In this document: piece by piece, positions 6,370 to 14,865 of the stretch
Layout of the letters: each line of letters begins with the position of its first letter
How positions within the stretch are numbered: the stretch's first letter is position 1
Source of the DNA: JANXSD01 sp043758125
Lineage (GTDB): Bacteria; Bacteroidota; Bacteroidia; AKYH767-A; OLB10
NCBI GenBank assembly: GCA_043758125.1
Contig: JAYVOC010000013.1
Span: forward strand, 1 to 18,170
Reading direction: 5' to 3'
Length of the DNA stretch: 18,170 nucleotides
Translations under genes and position numbers: made by a program
Notes under the pieces: generated by a model
The model's input: only the letters and a program-made list of their open reading frames with translations
Database searches by the model: none
What the model was told of the DNA's origin: nothing

Positions 6370-7626
6370 ATGTTATATTATTTATTTGATTATTTAGATA
6401 GAGTTTACGATCTGCCAGGAGCAGGATTGTTTCGATTTCTCTCCTTCAGAGCAGCGATGGCAATTATTACTTCTTTGGTTATTACATTGTTTTTAGGAAA
6501 ATATATTATTCGATTATTACTTCGTTTGCAAGTTGGTGAAACAGTTCGTGATCTTGGACTAGACGGACAAAAAGCAAAACAAGGAACTCCTACAATGGGA
6601 GGATTGATAATTCTTGCAGCAATTCTTATCCCTACTTTATTATTTACGAAGTTGGATAATGTGTACATCGTGATCATGCTTATTTGTACAATCTGGTTAG
6701 GACTCATTGGGTTTTTAGATGATTACATTAAAGTTTTCAAAAAAGATAAAGAAGGATTACGTGCGAAGTTTAAAGTGATAGGACAAGTTGGATTAGGAAT
6801 TATTGTTGGATCAATTCTTTATTTCAATCCGAATGTTGTTGTTAGAGAAAAAATTGCAAAACCACATATTGTCATCAATCAACGAAATACTTTGATTGAT
6901 GACATGAAAGAATCGGAGGGAGTTTTGTTTAATCGGGAGAGTGAAAAATCCACAAAAACAACCATCCCATTTTTAAAAGATAATGAATTTGATTACGCAT
7001 CGCTTACATCATGGGCAGGAAAGAATTCAATTTGGTTATTACCAATTGTATTTATCGGAATTATAACATTAATTATTACAGCAGTTTCAAATGGTGCAAA
7101 TATTACAGATGGTATTGATGGTTTAGCAACTGGAACTTCTGCAATTGTAGGAACAACGTTAGCAGTGTTTGCTTATGTTTCTGGTAATTCTGTATTTGCT
7201 GATTATCTCCATATTCTTTATTTGCCAAATGTTGGTGAGTTGATGGTTTTCATGAGTGCATTCGTAGGTGCTTGCGTAGGATTTTTGTGGTACAACTCGT
7301 ATCCTGCACAAGTATTCATGGGTGACACTGGAAGTTTAGCACTTGGTGGAATTATCGCGGCGTATGCTGTTGCAGTTCGAAAGGAATTACTCATACCAAT
7401 TATCTGCGGAATATTTTTAATAGAAAATGTATCAGTAATGATGCAAGTAAGTTATTTCAAATACACGAAAAAAAAATATGGTGAAGGAAGAAGAATATTC
7501 AAGATGTCGCCCTTGCATCACCATTATCAAAAGTTAGGTTATCACGAATCAAAAATTGTTACACGATTTTGGATCATAGGAATCATGCTTGCGATTTTAA
7601 GTGTTGTTACCTTAAAATTACGATAG
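6370..7626 (+). CDS. mraY: phospho-N-acetylmuramoyl-pentapeptide-transferase MraY
   Basis: MraY moves phospho-MurNAc-pentapeptide from UDP to undecaprenyl phosphate, making lipid I in the cytoplasmic membrane. The 418-residue polytopic protein shows the family motifs: GTPTMGG (72-78), the paired aspartates LDDYIK (D117, D118), NGANITDGIDGLATG (241-255), MGDTGSLALGG (317-327) and PLHHHYQ (381-387). A mostly hydrophilic stretch at about 158-218, rich in K, E, N and D, lies between membrane segments and makes the protein longer than E. coli MraY (360 residues). Comparable insertions are usual in Bacteroidota. Four bases separate it from murE. Confidence 0.97.
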   Translation: MLYYLFDYLDRVYDLPGAGLFRFLSFRAAMAIITSLVITLFLGKYIIRLLLRLQVGETVRDLGLDGQKAKQGTPTMGGLIILAAILIPTLLFTKLDNVYIVIMLICTIWLGLIGFLDDYIKVFKKDKEGLRAKFKVIGQVGLGIIVGSILYFNPNVVVREKIAKPHIVINQRNTLIDDMKESEGVLFNRESEKSTKTTIPFLKDNEFDYASLTSWAGKNSIWLLPIVFIGIITLIITAVSNGANITDGIDGLATGTSAIVGTTLAVFAYVSGNSVFADYLHILYLPNVGELMVFMSAFVGACVGFLWYNSYPAQVFMGDTGSLALGGIIAAYAVAVRKELLIPIICGIFLIENVSVMMQVSYFKYTKKKYGEGRRIFKMSPLHHHYQKLGYHESKIVTRFWIIGIMLAILSVVTLKLR

Positions 7627-7648
7627 TTTAATTATTACGAATATAAAA

Positions 7649-8992
7649 ATGAATACCAATAAAAAAATAGTAATTCTTGGCGCTGCTGAAAGTGGTGTTG
7701 GTTCTGCTATTCTAGCCAAAAAGCTAGGAATGGAAGTATTCGTTTCTGATGCTGGTAAGATTGCAGAAAAATATAAAAAAGAACTCGTTGATCGTTCAAT
7801 TGATTTTGAGGAAGGTGTTCATTCTGCCGAAAAAATACTTGGTGCTACGGAAGTAATTAAAAGTCCAGGCATTCCTGAAAAAGCAGCAATCATAAAAGAA
7901 ATACGCAGTAAAAATATTTCTGTGATCTCTGAAATAGAATTTGCTGGTCGTTACACAGATGCAAAAAAGATATGTATTACGGGCACTAATGGTAAAACCA
8001 CAACAACACTTTTAACCTATCATATTTTACAAAAAGCAGGATTTAATGTTGGCCTTGCTGGAAATATTGGAAAAAGTTTTGCATGGCAAGTTGCAGAAGA
8101 AAATTTTGATTTTTATGTTTTAGAATTAAGCAGTTTCCAATTAGATGGCTGTTATGATTTCAAAGCTGATATTGCCATTCTTACAAATATTACTCCTGAT
8201 CATCTTGATCGTTACGAATACAAATTACAGAATTATATTAATTCCAAATTTAGGATTTTGCAAAACCAAACTGCTGCTGATGCATTTATTTTTAGCGCTG
8301 ATGATCCACTAAGTATGGAAGAAATAAATAAAAAAGATTTACAAATGCAACGCTATCCTTTTTCTATAAAGCAAAAAGAAGGAATGACAGCATTTATTGA
8401 AAACGAACAACTAACCATCCAAACAAATAACCAACCTCTAACTATGTCGATTCACGATCTGGCCTTAACAGGGAAGCACAACCTGAATAATTCAATGGCT
8501 GCAGGAATTGCGGCGCGAATTCTTGAAATCCGCAAAGATGTAGTACGCGAAAGTTTTTCAGACTTCGAAAACATCGAACACCGACTAGAGTTCGTGAATA
8601 CTGTTCACGGAATAGAGTTTATTAACGATTCAAAAGCTACAAATGTAAATTCTACATGGTATGCATTAGAAAGCATTAACACTCCAATTATTTGGATTGC
8701 TGGTGGCGTTGATAAGGGAAACGATTACTCTATTCTTTCTGAATTAGTTCAGTCGCGTGTAAAAGCAATTATTTGTTTAGGTGTCGATAATAAAAAAATT
8801 ATTGACGCATTTAAAGATATTGTACCAATAATTATTGAAACCGCTACAGCTGATGAAGCAGTACAGGCAGCATATCGTTTAGGAAAAAAAGGTGATAATG
8901 TATTGTTGTCGCCAGCTTGTGCAAGCTTTGATTTATTTGAAAACTATGAAGATCGTGGCAGAAAATTTAAGGCCGCAGTTCGTGCATTGTAG
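7649..8992 (+). CDS. murD: UDP-N-acetylmuramoyl-L-alanine--D-glutamate ligase MurD
   Basis: MurD adds D-glutamate to UDP-MurNAc-L-Ala. The 447-residue protein begins with a Rossmann-like UDP-binding domain (KIVILGAAESGVGSA, 6-20). The ATPase core has P-loop ITGTNGKTTTT (110-120), GNIG (138-141), LELSSFQLD (158-166), TPDHLDRY (182-189) and the lysine usually carbamylated (YINSKFRIL, K200). The C-terminal domain has HRLEFV (311-316), NDSKATN (326-332), AGGVDKG (351-357) and SPACASFDLFENYEDRG (421-437). All are standard for MurD and distinguish it from MurC, MurE and MurF. It starts 22 bases after mraY and is followed by a 44-base AT-rich gap. Confidence 0.97.
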   Translation: MNTNKKIVILGAAESGVGSAILAKKLGMEVFVSDAGKIAEKYKKELVDRSIDFEEGVHSAEKILGATEVIKSPGIPEKAAIIKEIRSKNISVISEIEFAGRYTDAKKICITGTNGKTTTTLLTYHILQKAGFNVGLAGNIGKSFAWQVAEENFDFYVLELSSFQLDGCYDFKADIAILTNITPDHLDRYEYKLQNYINSKFRILQNQTAADAFIFSADDPLSMEEINKKDLQMQRYPFSIKQKEGMTAFIENEQLTIQTNNQPLTMSIHDLALTGKHNLNNSMAAGIAARILEIRKDVVRESFSDFENIEHRLEFVNTVHGIEFINDSKATNVNSTWYALESINTPIIWIAGGVDKGNDYSILSELVQSRVKAIICLGVDNKKIIDAFKDIVPIIIETATADEAVQAAYRLGKKGDNVLLSPACASFDLFENYEDRGRKFKAAVRAL

Positions 8993-9036
8993 TATTTATT
9001 TAAGAAAATTTTAAATTTAATTTCAAAACAAATCAA

Positions 9037-10194
9037 ATGACTTGGCTGGAAAGTTATTTCAAAGGTGATCGTACTATTTGGCTTATCGTAATTTTATTAT
9101 CGATCCTTAGTACGCTTGCCGTTTATAGTTCAACAGGTACGCTTGCTTATAAATACCAATCAGGAAATACTGAATATTATTTATTTAAGCATTTTATTAT
9201 TTTATTATTTGGTTTCGGATTAATGTATTTCGGACATCTAGTAAAATATAATTTTTATGCACGAATATCGAAGATAGCGATATTAATTGCCATTCCTTTA
9301 TTGCTGCTTACACTGTTAATGGGAAGTCATATTAATGATGCAAGTCGTTGGCTTACGTTGCCAATTGTTAATTTATCTTTTCAAACTTCCGATTTTGCAA
9401 AAGTGGCATTGATACTTTATATCTCTCGTGTGTTGTCAAAAAAGCAAGATAATATTAAAGATTTTAAACAAGCTTTTATTCCAGTGATGTTACCTGTTGT
9501 TATTGTTTGCGGATTAATTCTCCCTGCTAACTTTTCTACATGCGCAGTATTATTCGCAACGTCGCTTGTAATAATGTTTATTGGAAGAATAAATATGAAA
9601 TATATATTATCCCTTATCGGAATTGGAGTTGTAGCTTTTAGTTTGTTTTTATTTGTTGCTTATTTAACCGGTTATGAAGGCCGAATAAAGACATGGAAAG
9701 CTAGAATTGAAAACTTTAAAGATGGAGAAGCTGATGGAAATTATCAAGTACAACAAGCAAAGATTGCTGTTGCTACAGGAGGAATATTAGGCAAAGGGCC
9801 AGGAAATAGTTCACAGAGAAATTTTCTTCCACATCCCTATTCAGATTTTATTTTTGCGATTATTATTGAAGAGTATGGATTGTTAGGAGGAACGATCGTT
9901 CTGTTTTTATATCTACTTCTCTTTTATCGAGCTATGCAAATTGTAAAACGAACTGAACGCGCATTTGCGGCATTGATAACTATTGGTTGTGCATTTAGTT
10001 TAGTCTTTCAAGCATTAATAAATATGGCTGTTGCCGTGAATTTATTTCCCGTTACTGGTCAGCCATTGCCAATGCTAAGTATGGGAGGAACTTCGATTTG
10101 GTTCACCAGTTTGGCATTGGGAATTATTTTAAGTGTGAGTAGTGAAATGGAGAAAACTGAAACCGAGGAGGAGAATAATATTGTCATCGCCTAA
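9037..10194 (+). CDS. ftsW: SEDS peptidoglycan glycosyltransferase FtsW
   Basis: FtsW is the multi-pass membrane polymerase that strings lipid II into septal glycan, working with the FtsI-type PBP encoded upstream. The 385-residue protein has about ten hydrophobic segments from residue 14 on. SEDS signatures seen are DASRWL (101-106), the large outside loop with GRIKTWKARIENF and YQVQQAKIAVATGGI (236-250), GKGPGNS (252-258), PHPYSDFIFAIIIEEYG (265-281) holding the predicted catalytic aspartate D270, and NLFPVTGQPLPMLSMGGTS (335-353). Position next to murG and inside dcw favours FtsW over RodA. The last 14 bases overlap murG, and the tail codes an acidic run (ETEEEN) whose GAG codons double as the murG ribosome binding site. 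Confidence 0.95.
   Translation: MTWLESYFKGDRTIWLIVILLSILSTLAVYSSTGTLAYKYQSGNTEYYLFKHFIILLFGFGLMYFGHLVKYNFYARISKIAILIAIPLLLLTLLMGSHINDASRWLTLPIVNLSFQTSDFAKVALILYISRVLSKKQDNIKDFKQAFIPVMLPVVIVCGLILPANFSTCAVLFATSLVIMFIGRINMKYILSLIGIGVVAFSLFLFVAYLTGYEGRIKTWKARIENFKDGEADGNYQVQQAKIAVATGGILGKGPGNSSQRNFLPHPYSDFIFAIIIEEYGLLGGTIVLFLYLLLFYRAMQIVKRTERAFAALITIGCAFSLVFQALINMAVAVNLFPVTGQPLPMLSMGGTSIWFTSLALGIILSVSSEMEKTETEEENNIVIA
10165..10173 (+). promoter_or_regulatory. strong Shine-Dalgarno sequence for murG
   Basis: GAGGAGGAG lies within the last ftsW codons and ends seven bases before a TTG at 10181. Most genes here have A-rich leaders with little Shine-Dalgarno character, as usual in Bacteroidota, so this purine run stands out. 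It decides the murG start in favour of the TTG. It is also simply three Glu codons, so chance is not excluded. Confidence 0.6.
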
Positions 10195-11296
10195 AAATAT
10201 ACGAGTAATAATTAGTGGAGGAGGAACTGGTGGACACATCTATCCTGCGATTGCTATTGCGAATGCATTAAAAGCAATTGATCCTACTATTGAATTGTTA
10301 TTTGTTGGTGCTGAAGGTAAAATGGAAATGGAAAAAGTTCCAGCCGCAGGTTTTTTAATTGAAGGATTACCAATTGCAGGTATTAAACGTGAATTAGCAT
10401 TATCAAATCTTTCCTTTCCATTGAAGTTGATGTTAAGTTTAACTAAAGCAAGTTCCATCATCAAAAAATTTCAACCTGATGTTGCTGTTGGTGTTGGTGG
10501 CTATGCTAGCGGACCATTATTATTTTCAGCAAATCGTCGAAAAATTCCATCATTAATACAAGAACAAAATTCATTTCCTGGTATTACAAATAAAATTCTA
10601 TCACGTAAAGCAAAAAAGATTTGCGTTGCTTATGAAGGGATGGATCGATTTTTTCCGAAAGACAAAATTGTTCTTACAGGAAATCCCGTGCGAGAAGATA
10701 TTCGAATGATAGATGGAAAGAAAAATGATGCAGCGAAATTTTTCCAATTAGATATTCAACGTCAAACGATATTAGTAGTAGGAGGTAGTCAAGGTGCTAG
10801 AAGTATTAATCATGCAGTACTCGCCGGCTTATCAAAAATTGCAGATTCAGGAGTTCAGTTAATCTGGCAAACAGGAAAAAATTTTCTTCCTGAAGCAAAA
10901 GTTGCAATTGAAAAATTGAATATTAAATCAATTCAAGTATTTGATTTTATTAGTAGAATGGATTTAGCGTATGCAATGGCTGATATTGTTGTCGCACGAG
11001 CAGGAGCTAGTACTGTTTCTGAATTATGTATCGTAAAAAAACCTGCTATTCTTGTTCCTTTACCAACAGCTGCTGAAGATCACCAAACAAAAAATTGTAT
11101 GTCGCTTGTTGATCATGATGCAGCGATTTTAGTTGCAGATAAAGACGCGCAGCAAAAACTAATTAACGAAGCACTACTTCTTATCAACAATTCAGACTTA
11201 CGTATGAAACTAGCTGCTAATATTGCGCGCCTTGCACGACCAGATGCAGCGAATGAAATAGCACAACAAGTTTTATCATTAATAAAAAATAAATAA
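10181..11296 (+). CDS. murG: UDP-N-acetylglucosamine--undecaprenyl-PP-MurNAc-pentapeptide GlcNAc transferase MurG
   Basis: MurG adds GlcNAc to lipid I to form lipid II at the inner face of the membrane; it is a GT-B fold GT28 enzyme. From the TTG at 10181 the protein has 371 residues: N-terminal loop GGGTGGHIYPA (13-23), GGYASGP (106-112), EQNSFPG (128-134), GNPVRED (167-173), second glycine loop GGSQGA (201-206), RAGASTVSEL (273-282) and PTAAEDHQTKN (295-305). I chose the TTG because it follows GAGGAGGAG at good spacing and gives a normal short N-terminus. An upstream ATG at 10142 is in frame but would add an arginine/lysine-rich 13-residue extension read from ftsW coding sequence. The stop codon abuts the murC ATG. 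Confidence 0.95.
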   Translation: MSSPKNIRVIISGGGTGGHIYPAIAIANALKAIDPTIELLFVGAEGKMEMEKVPAAGFLIEGLPIAGIKRELALSNLSFPLKLMLSLTKASSIIKKFQPDVAVGVGGYASGPLLFSANRRKIPSLIQEQNSFPGITNKILSRKAKKICVAYEGMDRFFPKDKIVLTGNPVREDIRMIDGKKNDAAKFFQLDIQRQTILVVGGSQGARSINHAVLAGLSKIADSGVQLIWQTGKNFLPEAKVAIEKLNIKSIQVFDFISRMDLAYAMADIVVARAGASTVSELCIVKKPAILVPLPTAAEDHQTKNCMSLVDHDAAILVADKDAQQKLINEALLLINNSDLRMKLAANIARLARPDAANEIAQQVLSLIKNK

Positions 11297-12697
11297 ATGT
11301 CACTTAACGGCATGCAACATATTCGCTTTGTCTATCTTCTCGGTGTTGGTGGGATAGGCATGAGTGCGATTGCACGTTATTTTTTAGCAGATGGAAAAAT
11401 TGTTGCTGGATATGATAAAACAGCAACTCCATTAACAAAAGAATTGCAACAAGAGGGAATTCAAATTCATTTTGTTGATGATACTAATTTGATTCCATCA
11501 GACGTTCGAAATCTTGAAAATAAAAATCAGACATTAATAATTTTAACGCCAGCAATTCCTGCTCAGCATACTGAATTGGAATTTTTTCGCAATCATAATT
11601 ATCAAATTGTTAAGCGTTCAAAAGTTCTGGGAATGTTAACAGCTGATCATTACACACTTGCTGTTGCGGGTACACATGGAAAGACAACAACATCATCTAT
11701 CCTTGCTCATATATTGCAAACTGCAAAAATGAATTGTACTGCTTTTCTAGGAGGTATTTCTGTAAATATCGGATCGAATTTATTATTAGGTGATCCATCT
11801 GCTCCAGAGCATAAAGTTGTTGTAGAAGCTGATGAATTTGATCGATCTTTTCTAGCATTGTTTCCAGATATGGCTGTTATCACATCGATGGATGCAGATC
11901 ATTTGGATATTTATGGTGATCATCAACAAATGAAATCTACTTATCAAGAATTTGCAAGTCAAGTGAAGGCTGGTGGAATTCTAATTTATAAAAAGGGATT
12001 GCCATTAGTTAAGGTTCAAGCAACGATGATGACCTATTCAATTAAGGAAGATGGTGCTGATTATAGGGGAAAAAATATTCACGTGAAAGATGGTCAATAT
12101 CATTTTGATTTAGTAACACCAGGATTTATTTTAGAAGGATTAACTCTTGGTTTGCCTGGTCGGCATAATGTTGAGAATGCAGTTGCTGCATCCGCAATGG
12201 CTATTGAATGTGGTGTTGATCTTACTTCATTACAAAATGCTTTGTCAACGTATTCAGGTGTTCGTCGCCGTTTTGAATTTCATATTCGTAATGCAAATTG
12301 TGTTTATGTGGATGATTACGCTCATCATCCTGAAGAGTTAAAAGCAGCAATACAATCGGTTCGTGAATTGTATCCTACGAAAAAAATAACAGGAATATTT
12401 CAGCCGCATTTATTCACCCGAACGCGTGACTTTGTGGAAAGCTTTGGAGAAAGTTTAAGTTTGTTAGATCAACTTTATTTGCTCGATATTTATCCCGCGC
12501 GCGAATTACCAATTGAAGGAATTACATCATCTATCATACTCGAAAAAGTTATGATCAACGATAAGCAACTCATCACAAAGGAAGAATTATTAACAGCTTT
12601 AAAAAAAAATAAGCCTGAAGTATTGATTACATTAGGAGCAGGAGATATCGATCAATTAGTTCAACCTATCACTCAAGTATTATCTGTAAAATCATGA
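11297..12697 (+). CDS. murC: UDP-N-acetylmuramate--L-alanine ligase MurC
   Basis: MurC adds L-alanine to UDP-MurNAc, the first peptide step of the pathway. The 466-residue protein has the Rossmann-like N-terminal loop LLGVGGIGMSAIARYF (14-29), the ATPase P-loop AGTHGKTTTS (124-133), VVEADEFDRSF, TSMDADHLDIYGD, GRHNVENAVAA, GVRRRFEF and DDYAHHPEELKAAI, all standard MurC landmarks. The GTHGKT loop (His where MurD and MurE have Asn) identifies MurC. The ATG directly follows the murG stop with no gap; an alternative Met6 is possible. The TGA overlaps the ftsQ ATG (ATGA), consistent with coupled translation. Confidence 0.97.
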   Translation: MSLNGMQHIRFVYLLGVGGIGMSAIARYFLADGKIVAGYDKTATPLTKELQQEGIQIHFVDDTNLIPSDVRNLENKNQTLIILTPAIPAQHTELEFFRNHNYQIVKRSKVLGMLTADHYTLAVAGTHGKTTTSSILAHILQTAKMNCTAFLGGISVNIGSNLLLGDPSAPEHKVVVEADEFDRSFLALFPDMAVITSMDADHLDIYGDHQQMKSTYQEFASQVKAGGILIYKKGLPLVKVQATMMTYSIKEDGADYRGKNIHVKDGQYHFDLVTPGFILEGLTLGLPGRHNVENAVAASAMAIECGVDLTSLQNALSTYSGVRRRFEFHIRNANCVYVDDYAHHPEELKAAIQSVRELYPTKKITGIFQPHLFTRTRDFVESFGESLSLLDQLYLLDIYPARELPIEGITSSIILEKVMINDKQLITKEELLTALKKNKPEVLITLGAGDIDQLVQPITQVLSVKS

Positions 12698-13515
12698 ATC
12701 TGAAACCTAAATTGCGCCAGGTCCTTGTTATTTGTATGTGGATTATTATTTCGGCTACGGTATTTACACTGCTAGGATTTGCAAATAAACGTCAACAGCA
12801 ATTGTTGTGTAAGCAAGTAGATGTTCATATTGATGAAACAGTAAATCATGAATTTATTGATCAACATGACATACAAGATTTGATAAATACCAAAGGAATA
12901 GTAATTGGAAAACCACTTGGAGCAATCAACACTGCATTGTTAGAAAAAATTATTTTGACGAACCCTTTCGTTGATCGTGCTGAAGTATATTCATCCATTG
13001 ATGGAACTCTTCATGCTGATGTGTTGCAGCGTGATCCTATTGTTCGAATAATAAACATGCACGACGAGCAATTCTACATCGATAAGCAAGGAGAATTTAT
13101 GCCTGTATCATCTCATTATACACCACCAGTAATTGTTGCAAATGGTTTTATTTTCAATACGTATGCAGAAATGAAGATTCATGATCAAGTGGCAGTTGCA
13201 GATACATCAACGGATTCATTAGCTGTTCCACACATGATAAATCAAGTTTATACGTTAGCAAAATATATAGAGGCAGATTCCTTTTGGACTGCAAATACAG
13301 AACAGATTTATGTGAATGGTTCGCAAGAGTTGGAATTAATTCCTCGAATAGGAAATCATCGAATTGTAATTGGTGATACCACAAATCTTGCAGATAAATT
13401 TAAACGATTAATGGTGTTTTATCAAGAGGGACTTAGTAAAACAGGATGGAATAATTATAGTGTTATCAATCTCAAATTCCGCGATCAGGTAGTTTGTACC
13501 AAAATCAAAATGTAA
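12694..13515 (+). CDS. ftsQ: cell division protein FtsQ/DivIB family
   Basis: FtsQ is a bitopic divisome protein that links FtsL to the rest of the complex. The 273-residue product has a short basic N-terminus, one membrane segment (about 8-30, QVLVICMWIIISATVFTLLGF), and a POTRA-like region (about 40-112) with the typical ending of a helix (NPFVDRAEVYSSIDGTLHADV) and a strand (RDPIVRI). The rest is the beta domain (about 113-250). Sequence identity within the family is low, so topology, the POTRA-like pattern and the place between murC and ftsA carry the call. It overlaps murC by four bases and abuts ftsA without a gap. Confidence 0.9.
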   Translation: MNLKPKLRQVLVICMWIIISATVFTLLGFANKRQQQLLCKQVDVHIDETVNHEFIDQHDIQDLINTKGIVIGKPLGAINTALLEKIILTNPFVDRAEVYSSIDGTLHADVLQRDPIVRIINMHDEQFYIDKQGEFMPVSSHYTPPVIVANGFIFNTYAEMKIHDQVAVADTSTDSLAVPHMINQVYTLAKYIEADSFWTANTEQIYVNGSQELELIPRIGNHRIVIGDTTNLADKFKRLMVFYQEGLSKTGWNNYSVINLKFRDQVVCTKIKM

Positions 13516-14814
13516 ATGGAGCATACAGGAATCATAGTTGGCCTCGATATCGGGACTACAAAAATTGCTGCGATTGTTGGTCGTAGAAATGAATTTGGCA
13601 AAGTAGAAATTCTCGGCATGGGACGTTCTGAATCATTGGGCGTGATGCGCGGAATGGTTGCCAACATTGAAAAAACAGTTACCTCCATCAGAGAAGCTGT
13701 TGCGGAAGCAGAAGCAAAATCTGGTGTTGAAATATCTGATGTTCATGTTGGAATTGCTGGTCAGCATATAAAAAGTATGCAGCATCGTGGAATGATTACT
13801 CGTCATGATATCAAAGATGAAATTAGTCAGAAGGATATTAATTCTATCATCGATGACATGTATAAACTTGCGATGCCTCCTGGTGAAGAAATTATTCATG
13901 TAATTCCTCAAGAATTTATTGTTGACAACGAACAAGGTATTAAGGATCCAATTGGAATGTCGGGAATTCGTCTCGAAGCAAATTGTCATATCATCACAGG
14001 ATTAATTACTGCTGCAAATAATATTCACAAATGCGTTATTAAGGCGGGATTAAAAACAGTTGATTTAATTCTTGAGCCTCTTGCATCTGCTGAAGCTGTT
14101 CTTACGGAAGAAGAAAAGGAAGCTGGTGTTGTATTAGTTGACATTGGTGGTGGTACAACTGACCTCGCTATTTTTCAAGATGGAATTATTCGTCATACTG
14201 CTGTGATTCCTTTTGGTGGAAATGTTATTACAGAAGATATCAAAGAAGGATGTTCAATCATTCGCAATCAAGCAGAATTATTAAAAGTAAAATTCGGTTC
14301 TGCATTGTCGAAGCAGATGAAGGATAATGAAATTGTTTCTATTCCTGGATTACGTGGTAGAGAGCCCAAAGAAATATCAGTAAAAAATCTTGCATCAATC
14401 ATTCAAGCTAGGATGGAAGAGATTATTGAAAATGTGTATTACGAAATTAAGAGTTCAGGTTTCGAGAAAAAATTAATAGCTGGCATTGTCATTACTGGTG
14501 GTGGTGCACAACTTAAACACATTACACAATTAGTAGAATACATTACAGGAATGGATACACGTATTGGATATCCAAATGAACATTTAGGAAAGGGAATGGA
14601 TGAAGTAAAAAGTCCGATGTATGCTACAGGAGTAGGATTAGTGATTAAAGGATTGTTAGATGTAGAGAAAAAACGTCGTCGTCCAAATAGTATTCCTGAT
14701 ATTAATGCAGAAATTCCTGCTCCAGAAACAGCACCTAAAGGACGATGGTTCGATATCTTCTTCAAGGGTGGTAAAGAAATTTTCGGTGATGAAGGCGAAG
14801 ATCAACGTCTTTAA
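13516..14814 (+). CDS. ftsA: cell division protein FtsA
   Basis: FtsA is an actin-fold ATPase that anchors FtsZ filaments to the membrane. In the 432 residues I see phosphate loop 1 (GLDIGTTKIAAIVG, 9-22), the 1C (SHS2) region (about 85-165), phosphate loop 2 (VDIGGGTTDLAIF, 208-220) and the adenosine motif (GIVITGGGAQL, 323-333). After a proline-rich linker (about 389-407) comes a C-terminal amphipathic stretch (GRWFDIFFKGGKEIFG, 409-424) that suits membrane targeting. The length is slightly greater than in E. coli (420). The ATG follows directly on the ftsQ stop; a 51-base A/T-rich gap separates it from ftsZ. Confidence 0.97.
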   Translation: MEHTGIIVGLDIGTTKIAAIVGRRNEFGKVEILGMGRSESLGVMRGMVANIEKTVTSIREAVAEAEAKSGVEISDVHVGIAGQHIKSMQHRGMITRHDIKDEISQKDINSIIDDMYKLAMPPGEEIIHVIPQEFIVDNEQGIKDPIGMSGIRLEANCHIITGLITAANNIHKCVIKAGLKTVDLILEPLASAEAVLTEEEKEAGVVLVDIGGGTTDLAIFQDGIIRHTAVIPFGGNVITEDIKEGCSIIRNQAELLKVKFGSALSKQMKDNEIVSIPGLRGREPKEISVKNLASIIQARMEEIIENVYYEIKSSGFEKKLIAGIVITGGGAQLKHITQLVEYITGMDTRIGYPNEHLGKGMDEVKSPMYATGVGLVIKGLLDVEKKRRRPNSIPDINAEIPAPETAPKGRWFDIFFKGGKEIFGDEGEDQRL

Positions 14815-14865
14815 AAAAAATATTTATTTTATTAAATCAGCATAAAAAAATTAAAACATAAAATC

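Noticed and set aside
12147..12341. Plus-strand 64-codon frame inside murC
   Set aside because: Out-of-frame reading of strongly conserved MurC sequence with no independent evidence.
13633..13989. 118-codon minus-strand frame opposite ftsA
   Set aside because: Antisense of conserved FtsA; protein has a biased composition (N, H, F, T) without domain features.
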